Below are positions 57,724 through 64,000 of a DNA stretch of 64,000 nt, piece after piece. Source of the DNA: Phycisphaerae bacterium RAS2 (GTDB lineage: Bacteria; Planctomycetota; Phycisphaerae; UBA1845; UTPLA1); assembly GCA_007753915.1 (NCBI GenBank), contig CP036352.1, positions 3,163,306 to 3,227,305 on the forward strand, written 5' to 3'. The notes beneath the pieces are model-generated. The model ran no database searches, was not told where the DNA came from, and was given only the letters and a program-made list of their open reading frames with translations. Position 1 is the stretch's first letter, and each line of letters opens with the position of its first letter. The translations under genes and the position numbers were made by a program.

Positions 57724-59048
57724 CCCTTCGCAATCGGTCGTTCCAGCCCGACCAGATCATCGTACGATTCGCGCCGCCGAATGACACGCCACGAATCGCC
57801 CTCCACCAGCACCTCCGGCGGGCGACCACGCGAGTTGTAGTTGCTCGCCATCACCATGCCGTATGCCCCGGCGGTGAAGACCGCCAGCAGATCGCCGCGT
57901 TCCATCGGGGGCAGGCGGCGCTCCTTCGCAAGAAAATCGCCGCTCTCGCAGATCGGCCCGACGACATCGTACAACACCAGTCCATCCACCTTCGCCGATT
58001 CGCCGCGCGGTTCAGGCACGAAGCCCGCCGGCGGCGCGACCGGCCACATGAAGTGATACGCCTCGTACAACGCGGGGCGAATCAACTCCGTCATGCCCGC
58101 ATCGATGATGAGAAACTCGCGCTCGCCGCCGCGCTTGCGATACAGCACGCGCGAGAGCAGAACTCCCGCATTGCCCGAGATCGACCGCCCCGGCTCGATC
58201 ACCACCTGCAACCCGCCGCGCGCGACGTACGGCTCGACCAGCGGCACGATGGCTTTCGCGTAGGCCTGCGCATCGGGTGCTTCGTCGCCGCGATAGTGCG
58301 CGCCGAAACCGCCGCCGATGTCCAGCATGTCCACCGTGAACCCCGCCGCACGAAGTTCATCGATCAGCCGGATCGCCTTCGTCACGGCCGAGACGTACGA
58401 CGACACGTCATTCACCGGAGAACCGATGTGCAGGTGGATGCCCGTCAGGCGCACAGGTCCGTCGCGCCCGAACGACTCAAACACGCGCCGGGCGCGCTCC
58501 AGATCGACGCCGAACTTCGTCTCCTTTTTGCCGGTGCTGGTGTAGCGATGGGTCTTCGGGTCCACGTCCGGGTTCACGCGCAGGGCCGCGCGCACCGGCC
58601 GGCCCACCTTCGCGCTGATCGCCGCGAGATTCTCCAGCTCGGCCTCGCTCTCGATGTTGAACCAGCCGATGCCGGTCTCGATGCCCGCTCGTATCTCGTC
58701 ATCCGTCTTACCAACGCCGGCGAACACGATCTTCGCCGGGTCTCCTCCGGCCTCCAGTGCTCGCGCCAGCTCCCCGCCCGACACAACGTCAAACCCCGCG
58801 CCCAGCTCGCGCAAGAACCGGCAAATATGCAGGTTCGCGCAGCTCTTGATCGAGTAGCAGATGATCGGCCGCAACGGGGCGAAGCCGTCCGCGAGCCGAC
58901 GATAGTGATCGCGGAGCGTGGCTGCGGAGTAAACAAACGCCGGCGTTCCGGCCGCTTCAGCGATCTGCGTTACCGGCGTCTGCTCGCACCAGAGCGTTCC
59001 ATTCCGATATTGAAAATGATCCACGATTGTTCTCGCTGGCTGCTTCAA
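57720..59048 (-). CDS. lysA: Diaminopimelate decarboxylase
   Basis: A 442-residue PLP enzyme converting meso-diaminopimelate to lysine. The PLP Lys is K68 in CYSIKSCANLHI. HLHIGSPV, LDIGGGFGAHY and EPGRSISGNAG are the expected PLP-barrel motifs, and CESGDFLAKER supplies the active-site Cys from the neighbouring subunit. YSIKSCAN replaces the more usual Y-A-x-K-A-N. The start is TTG at 59048; a GTG at 59024 (giving VDHFQY at the N-terminus) is an alternative. It lies 4 bp after the secreted-protein gene and is probably co-transcribed. Confidence 0.92.
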   Translation of the reverse strand: MKQPARTIVDHFQYRNGTLWCEQTPVTQIAEAAGTPAFVYSAATLRDHYRRLADGFAPLRPIICYSIKSCANLHICRFLRELGAGFDVVSGGELARALEAGGDPAKIVFAGVGKTDDEIRAGIETGIGWFNIESEAELENLAAISAKVGRPVRAALRVNPDVDPKTHRYTSTGKKETKFGVDLERARRVFESFGRDGPVRLTGIHLHIGSPVNDVSSYVSAVTKAIRLIDELRAAGFTVDMLDIGGGFGAHYRGDEAPDAQAYAKAIVPLVEPYVARGGLQVVIEPGRSISGNAGVLLSRVLYRKRGGEREFLIIDAGMTELIRPALYEAYHFMWPVAPPAGFVPEPRGESAKVDGLVLYDVVGPICESGDFLAKERRLPPMERGDLLAVFTAGAYGMVMASNYNSRGRPPEVLVEGDSWRVIRRRESYDDLVGLERPIAKG

Positions 59049-59052
59049 GACA

Positions 59053-59682
59053 TCAGGGGCGCGACCCGGGCTCGCCCGCCGGGGCGCTGGTTGCGTGCTT
59101 CGCCTCGCCCGTCCCAGCCTCGCTTTGCTTGATGATCCGCCCGCTCATGACGCCGCCGTAGTTCGCGCCGCACCAGGTTCCGGCGTAGAAACCGTTGTCG
59201 ATCAGCACGCGCGCCGAATACGTCCCCAGGCCCGGCAGCGGCGACTTGTCCAGCGTGATGACGGCCGTATCACCCGCCCACTTCACCTGGACCGGCACGG
59301 GAATGGTCACGTCCTTGTCGGCGTATTGCACGCGCGCCGAGATAACCCAGTTGTCGCCCACGGATTTGCTGACTGCGTCAATCGTATACTTATCCTCGCG
59401 CGCCTCGCTCAATCCGACCGGCCTCGCCGCCCCGCCCTCGGCCGCCGCGTTGCCCAACTTGGTCATCTGCCAGGAGCCGGCCAACACGCTGTGCTCCAGC
59501 GCCGCTTTGAAGCCCTCCTCGCGCGGCGTCAAGCGCGACCCGCGCCCGCGACCACTTCGCGCTTCGGCCGGCTTCGACGTCGCATCACCCCTTGGCGGCG
59601 GCTCATCGGGAAACCACATGCCGCCCAGCGCCACGACCGCCGCCAGCAACACCGTCACGTGCTCGTAACGAATTCGTCTCAT
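59053..59682 (-). CDS. Secreted protein upstream of lysA
   Basis: A 209-residue protein with a signal peptide or single anchor (VTVLLAAVVALGGMWF). An Arg/Pro-rich linker and a ~110-residue domain follow (HSVLAGSWQMTKLG, DNWVISARVQYADKDVTIPV, FYAGTWCGANYGGVMSGRI). The pattern suggests a beta-rich fold. GGAG lies before the ATG. The family is unknown. Its tight spacing to lysA implies one transcript but not a shared function. Confidence 0.7.
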   Translation of the reverse strand: MRRIRYEHVTVLLAAVVALGGMWFPDEPPPRGDATSKPAEARSGRGRGSRLTPREEGFKAALEHSVLAGSWQMTKLGNAAAEGGAARPVGLSEAREDKYTIDAVSKSVGDNWVISARVQYADKDVTIPVPVQVKWAGDTAVITLDKSPLPGLGTYSARVLIDNGFYAGTWCGANYGGVMSGRIIKQSEAGTGEAKHATSAPAGEPGSRP

Positions 59683-60127
59683 GCGAACACCTTTTCTCCA
59701 TGCGCGATTCGGCGACGCTCCGCGCCAACCCGCGCAACGTCATTGTCGCTTCGACCGCCCCGGCCCGCAACGCGAGCCGACCTCGAAGCCAAACGAGTCG
59801 CCGGCGACGGGTTCACGTTTCGCACGGCTCATTTGCCGCGCGGCTGCGCCGATTTTCTCAACCGCAATTCAATTGACTCGCCGCGACTCCGTGGCACACT
59901 TACCTTTGGGTGGGCTTCATCACGAGCGTCGCGACCCTCACCCTGTCATCTGCGAGGCCTCATGCCCCTCGCGCGCGACGCTCGACATTTTTCGGGCCGC
60001 GCCTACTCGTCTTGTCGAGACGCATTCTGCGGGCGATTGTGCATCGGCGGCTGACACTTGCCATTCCCATTCCCTTCTTGCAGAATCCTGCTGTTAACCG
60101 AATTGCAAGTAAATGCGGAGCCGCCAG
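59683..60127. other. Intergenic region between divergent genes
   Basis: 445 bp in which open frames exist but none has coding character, and no repeat or terminator was seen. Confidence 0.4.
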
Positions 60128-61228
60128 ATGTCGCCTAGAGCCCTCACCGCAACCTGTCTCGCCTTGTTCGCTGTCGTCGCCGCCACGCATGCGCCCTCCC
60201 TCGCCCAGACACTCGACCCCGACAACGAAGGCCTCTATCAGGAGCGCCTTGAATACGACCCCGCCACCGGCAAGTGGGTCGCCATCGCCCCGCCGATCCC
60301 CGGTACCGAGGACGGCGATCTCGCGCTCGCCCGGTTTCTGCTCGCGCGAAACAAGTACGCCAAGGCCCGCAAGGCCTTCGCCGCGTGGATGAAGACCTAT
60401 CCGGAATCGCCCATGTGGCCCGACGCGCTGCTCTACGCCGCCGAGACCGAAATCTCCGCCGAGGATGAGAAGCCCAGAGGCGGCGATCTCATCAAGGCAT
60501 ACGAATGGCTCAAGGAAATCGTCGAGGGCTGGCCGGGGACGGAGACGGCCGACCGCGCCCTGCGAAAGCACCTCATCGTCGCCGAGATGCTGCTTTTCAA
60601 GGATCGCAAGCAGAAGATATGGAAGGGCACGCTGCATCTCTCGGCTCGGGAAGAGGCCCTGCAGATGCTCGATCGCGTGATCGACGATTACGCCCGCGAG
60701 ACGCCGATCGCCGAGCAGGCCCTGCGGCTCAAGGCCGACTATCACTACCAGGCCGGCGAGTTTGAAGAGGCCGAAGAGGCCTACGCGCGGCTGCTGCGCG
60801 ACTTCGCGCGCGGGCGCTATGCGAAGATTTCGCTTCTGCGATGCGGCGAATCGGCCTACGCGCGGTTTCCCGGTGTGGAGTTCGACGACGCCGACCTGCT
60901 CGAAGCAGAGATCTACCTGCAGGATTTTCGCACGAAGTACCCCAAAGACGCCGAGGAGAGCATCGTGCCGCAGGCGCTGGCGCGAATCCATGACAGCCGC
61001 GCCGAAAAGGACTATCGCGTCGCGCAATGGTACGAGCGCATTCGCCAGATCAATGCGGCGGCCTATTACTATCGCAGCGTCGACCGCAACTATCCCGATA
61101 CGACGTGGGGCGCCCAGGCCCACGCGCGGCTCATCGCCATCGGCGCGATCGAGCCGGATGAAGAGTTGCCCGCCCCTTCGACCGAGCCGGCTGTTGAGAC
61201 CCCGCCCGAACCGACCGCCGATCAATAA
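60128..61228 (+). CDS. Exported TPR protein (BamD/YbgF-like architecture)
   Basis: 366 residues from the ATG at 60128 (GGAG upstream; an ATG at 60113 is also in frame). The signal peptide ends near APSLAQ. TPR-like helices then run through the protein (LARFLLARNKYAKARKAFAAW, DYHYQAGEFEEAEEAYARLL, NYPDTTWGAQAHARLIAIG), spaced as in BamD. It lacks a lipobox Cys, so it is probably periplasmic. A role in outer-membrane biogenesis is inferred from architecture only. Confidence 0.7.
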   Translation: MSPRALTATCLALFAVVAATHAPSLAQTLDPDNEGLYQERLEYDPATGKWVAIAPPIPGTEDGDLALARFLLARNKYAKARKAFAAWMKTYPESPMWPDALLYAAETEISAEDEKPRGGDLIKAYEWLKEIVEGWPGTETADRALRKHLIVAEMLLFKDRKQKIWKGTLHLSAREEALQMLDRVIDDYARETPIAEQALRLKADYHYQAGEFEEAEEAYARLLRDFARGRYAKISLLRCGESAYARFPGVEFDDADLLEAEIYLQDFRTKYPKDAEESIVPQALARIHDSRAEKDYRVAQWYERIRQINAAAYYYRSVDRNYPDTTWGAQAHARLIAIGAIEPDEELPAPSTEPAVETPPEPTADQ

Positions 61229-61339
61229 GGGTTGATGCACTCTTCCATATTCAAGGCCTCCGCCGAATGAGTGAGTGGTTCATTGTGCCACGGCTTGAAT
61301 CGGTGGCACACGACATGATCCGTTGGCCATGGACGAGTT

Positions 61340-62689
61340 TCAGCTATCGGGTCCGCTTCCCACGGACACGCCCAGCAACTCGACCCACAGCGAATCGGTC
61401 GCGCCAAGATCGATTTGCGGTCGAACGCCATCGGTCAAGATGTGCCAGTTCGTTCGCAGTTGTCGGCCATCGAGGAAAATAGCCGGCGTGCCCTCGACGC
61501 CCAGCGAGGCTGCCATCGCGACATCTGCCTCGATGCGTCGCGTCGCTTCCTCCGACTCCATCGCCCGCTCAAAGGCCGCCGCGTCGATTCCAAGACTTCG
61601 CGCCAGAGGCATGTACGGTTTCTCATCCAGCAGACCCGCCGCATCGAACAGCTTCTCAAAGTACGCGAGCGCCTTCGCATCGCCCCCCGCCATTCGGGCC
61701 GCCTCGACCGCCCGTGCCGCGTCGCACGCGAAGTAGTGAAACGCGCCCTTCACCCGCTCATTGCACTGCGGCGACATCGGGTAGTGCTTCAAGATGACCC
61801 GCACCGCGCCGGGATGGATCGTCGTAAGCCGACGCGCATACTGGTGAAACAAGCGGCATTTGGCGCACTCAAAATCGCTGAATACGACAACCGTATTTTT
61901 CGCATCGGCCGCGCCGAGGGCGAGCGCATCCGACCCGACGGCCATCTCCCGCGCCGGCTCTCGCGACAGTCGCCAGACGATGTAGTCCGCGTTGTTCGTC
62001 GCCGAGAGATACTCCCGTTGGTATTGCCGCGCCGCCGCCTGCAACTGAATTGACCACGCTCCCACCGCCGCCACCATCGCCGCCGCGCCGCAACACGCCA
62101 GCACACCGATCCCGCGCCAGGCCGTCGGGTACGCTGCCATGCCATCCGCGCGCCTTGGCCACGCAGCAAGAGTCAACACCAGCATCAATCCGTTCACTCC
62201 GTGCGCCGCCAGGCACCACGAGCACCAAACCGGCAGCCGCGTCGCCATCACGTAAACGAACCACGCCGACACCGCAGTGCCGGCCAGCACCAGCGCCATC
62301 GGAGCGAGATGCCACGCCCGCGCGCGATGCGTCGGTACGCCGACCGCTGCGAACCAGAGGCCTGCCGCACAGAAGTAGGCAAAGCCGATCAGCGACGTGG
62401 AGATTCCACGGAACTTTGCCCAATGGCTCGCGAGTACATAGTCGCAATTCACGCGCGCGGTGGGCGTGCAAAGCCGCGAGCCAAGTGACGCCGAAGAAGC
62501 ATCCCCCGCGCTCGGCAGGGTCATCGCCAGCAGTACGGCACAGATAACCGCACCGCTTATCGCGCAAAGTATGATTAGTGTTTGAAGAAAGCGGCGACTG
62601 CCCCCGCCGCGTCGAACCACTTCAAGCGGCCGCTCGTTGACTGCATCGGCCCGCGGTTCATTCAATGCCGTGGCTCCAGGAGTGGGCAA
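61340..62689 (-). CDS. VKOR-DsbA fusion disulfide-forming protein
   Basis: A 449-residue protein. Residues ~35-200 are a vitamin K epoxide reductase-type membrane domain with loop Cys pair C74/C82 and the quinone-facing CSWC at 156-159. Residues ~245-440 are a DsbA-like thioredoxin domain with CAKC at 275-278 and a cis-Pro in GTPAIFLDG. It should pass electrons from folding periplasmic proteins to quinone. The start appears to be TTG at 62689, since no ATG or GTG lies between the upstream stop and it. Confidence 0.88.
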   Translation of the reverse strand: MPTPGATALNEPRADAVNERPLEVVRRGGGSRRFLQTLIILCAISGAVICAVLLAMTLPSAGDASSASLGSRLCTPTARVNCDYVLASHWAKFRGISTSLIGFAYFCAAGLWFAAVGVPTHRARAWHLAPMALVLAGTAVSAWFVYVMATRLPVWCSWCLAAHGVNGLMLVLTLAAWPRRADGMAAYPTAWRGIGVLACCGAAAMVAAVGAWSIQLQAAARQYQREYLSATNNADYIVWRLSREPAREMAVGSDALALGAADAKNTVVVFSDFECAKCRLFHQYARRLTTIHPGAVRVILKHYPMSPQCNERVKGAFHYFACDAARAVEAARMAGGDAKALAYFEKLFDAAGLLDEKPYMPLARSLGIDAAAFERAMESEEATRRIEADVAMAASLGVEGTPAIFLDGRQLRTNWHILTDGVRPQIDLGATDSLWVELLGVSVGSGPDS

Positions 62690-62762
62690 TGGGCAACTCG
62701 TGAGGCACTTTGATCGTCACAGTGGGCGGTGGCCACCCTGCGCAAGTCTCACGCCTCGAGCC

Positions 62763-63440
62763 TCACGTCTTCTCCGGCTGCACCGTCAGCATCTGCGTGC
62801 CATTTCGCGGCACCTTGAGCATCTGCCTCGTGGAGCTGAGCACCTTGCCGTCGTCGCGCGCGTACTTCACCACGACGGCGATCTGCCTGCCTTCGAGGTC
62901 CAGATCATCGCGCCATTGCATTCGCAGCCCGTAACCCCAGCCCAGCAGCGTGCGATCCTTGCATCGCCACGGATACGCCTTGTCCGGCGGCATTTCCCAT
63001 TCCTGAAGCGGCACCGCGACCTCGCGCCCCGCCCCGTCGCGATCCACGCGATAAAGACAAACGATAATCGTGCCCGAGCCGAACACACCGCGCGGCTTGC
63101 CCGGCCCTTCGAGGAACACCGAGCACTTGAACCCGTTCACGCGGCTTGTGCCGTCATTCGAAAACGTCAGCCACGGCTCGGCGGAGAAAAACTTCGTCAC
63201 GCGAACAATGTTCGTCTCCACCGGCGGCTCGCGATCATCCCCGTTCGATTTGGCCGCGCTGAACGTCGTCGTCACGCCCGGCTCCACCGGCTGCATGCAA
63301 CCCGGCAACGTCAGATTCACCCCGACCGCAACACAGGCGATCGCGAGGATTCTGCCATGCGAACTGGCCGTGATAAAACCCCGACAAGTCGAAGCAACGG
63401 CATTTCGACGTTTTGACGTTTTGACGTTTTGACGTTTCAT
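62763..63440 (-). CDS. Lipoprotein with tandem repeat in its first codons
   Basis: A 225-residue protein with a lipobox (LTLPGC near residue 48) and a beta-rich domain (VNGFKCSVFLEGPG, GSGTIIVCLYRVDRDG, YGLRMQWRDDLDLEGRQIAVVVKYA). The first codons are made of an 8-bp tandem repeat. The ATG overlaps the secretin stop (ATGA), so the two are coupled. It may be a partner of the secretin. No family was recognised. Confidence 0.65.
   Translation of the reverse strand: MKRQNVKTSKRRNAVASTCRGFITASSHGRILAIACVAVGVNLTLPGCMQPVEPGVTTTFSAAKSNGDDREPPVETNIVRVTKFFSAEPWLTFSNDGTSRVNGFKCSVFLEGPGKPRGVFGSGTIIVCLYRVDRDGAGREVAVPLQEWEMPPDKAYPWRCKDRTLLGWGYGLRMQWRDDLDLEGRQIAVVVKYARDDGKVLSSTRQMLKVPRNGTQMLTVQPEKT
63407..63438. 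repeat. 8-bp tandem repeat, four units, in the start of a gene
   Basis: GACGTTTT occurs three times in a row, then GACGTTTC. On the minus strand it encodes residues directly after the start Met of the lipoprotein. Because 8 is not a multiple of 3, a change in copy number would shift the reading frame. Confidence 0.85.
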
Positions 63441-64000
63441 TCGCTCACTCCCGCCGCCGCTCGCGCCGCCGTTCGCCGCGCGACGATCTCTTCACCACTC
63501 GGCACCATCGGGCCGTATCGCGGCACCTGCGGTCCGTACCGCGGCTTGGGCTGCGACGGCTGCTGATCGTCTGATTCGCCACCCGGCCCCTCGTAGCGCA
63601 CCGGTTCGACGCCCGGCTCCAGGTCCGGCGCGAGGTCAATGTCCTCCACCTCAAACGGCGTCTCCGGCTTGACTTGCAACTTGTCCATCAACGGGCTTTG
63701 CTTCATTTCCGGTGTAATCAACCCGGAGATGTCGCGCGCCTCGATGCTGATCCGTCGCGCATCCTCCACCGTGCGCACCACGCGCGGTGTCATCGCGATC
63801 AGCAACTCGGTCTTGTTCTTCCGTCGCGTCGTCGTGCGGAACAGCATGCCCAGCCCGGGGATGTCGCCCAGCACCGGCACCTTGCTCTCCGCCTGATTCT
63901 CCGTCGTGGTGATCAAGCCGCCGATCACGACCGTCTCGCCGTCCTTCACCGCCACGCTCGTTGAGGCATTGCGCGTGTTGATGATCGGCGCGAACGACCC
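63437..64000 (-). CDS. Secretin (GspD/PilQ family), C-terminal end only
   Basis: 188 codons are visible and the frame runs off the right edge. The secretin core ends with the classic NTRNASTSVAVKDGETVVIG, then GGLI, KVPVLGDIPGLGMLFR and KTELLIAMTPRVV. A ~110-residue hydrophilic tail rich in Pro, Glu and Gly follows (YGPQVPRYGPMVPSGEE). It forms an outer-membrane gate of a type II secretion or type IV pilus system. The coupled lipoprotein gene begins in its stop codon. Confidence 0.88.
   Translation of the reverse strand, partial: GSFAPIINTRNASTSVAVKDGETVVIGGLITTTENQAESKVPVLGDIPGLGMLFRTTTRRKNKTELLIAMTPRVVRTVEDARRISIEARDISGLITPEMKQSPLMDKLQVKPETPFEVEDIDLAPDLEPGVEPVRYEGPGGESDDQQPSQPKPRYGPQVPRYGPMVPSGEEIVARRTAARAAAGVSE

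Noticed and set aside
63407-63438. Iterons or a CRISPR-like array
   Set aside because: The units are only 8 bp, contiguous and without spacers; they are a coding tandem repeat.

Overview
The window reads as chromosomal DNA of a high-GC, Gram-negative bacterium, most likely a member of the Planctomycetota (possibly Phycisphaerae-related). Evidence: outer-membrane machinery (an LptD-like protein, a Wza-like exporter, a secretin, many lipoproteins), a cytochrome b558-type SdhC, and secreted proteins ending in dockerin-like EF-hand tails. Membrane proteins ending in a C-x-C-G-Y-N-L ... C-P-E-C-G zinc ribbon, and a small Y1 transposase of a type common in planctomycetes, point the same way. The phylum call is inference; no rRNA or tRNA gene was seen.

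Layout. 1-11.9 kb (minus strand): a Wzx/Wzy-type exopolysaccharide operon. In transcription order it holds a TPR-SPOR lipoprotein, a Wza-like exporter, a Wzz/GumC-type co-polymerase, a CpsD-like ATPase with a degenerate P-loop, an O-antigen ligase/polymerase, a Wzx flippase, a GT2-GT4 double glycosyltransferase and a GT4 enzyme cut by the left edge. Divergent to it, 12.3-15.3 kb, is an LptD-like protein behind a consensus -35/-10 promoter. 15.3-33 kb mixes housekeeping genes (gpmI, a nucleotide-sugar epimerase-like protein, sdhC, a P5C dehydrogenase) with secreted proteins (SGNH hydrolase, a duplicated Cys-rich dockerin-like protein, an M14 carboxypeptidase, a PEGA lipoprotein), an HTH-receiver fusion, a Uma2 protein and a DUF1460 lipoprotein.

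33.2-36.9 kb is the most accessory-looking part. It has a very basic histone-like small protein with a strong terminator, then repeat-bracketed modules carrying two zinc-ribbon membrane proteins and an Imm52-like immunity gene broken by an in-frame TAG. 36.9-44.7 kb holds a TetR regulator, a lipoprotein hydrolase, a FIST sensor protein, a degenerate receiver, groES-orf-groEL with a terminator, and a Y1 (RAYT) transposase flanked by near-identical REP palindromes.

44.7-64 kb: a polytopic membrane protein, two TPR proteins in tandem, a topoisomerase VI B subunit with no A subunit in view, a zinc-ribbon protein and a CAP-domain lipoprotein. Then come a translationally coupled pair of large secreted proteins, an acidic Ser/Asp-tailed lipoprotein, lysA with a secreted partner, a TPR protein, a VKOR-DsbA fusion and a lipoprotein whose first codons are an 8-bp tandem repeat. 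The C-terminal end of a secretin is cut by the right edge.

Starts were chosen from Shine-Dalgarno-like sequence, signal peptides and family N-termini, so many are shorter than the longest open frame. Identities are from reading the translated sequence and known family motifs; no database search was run.
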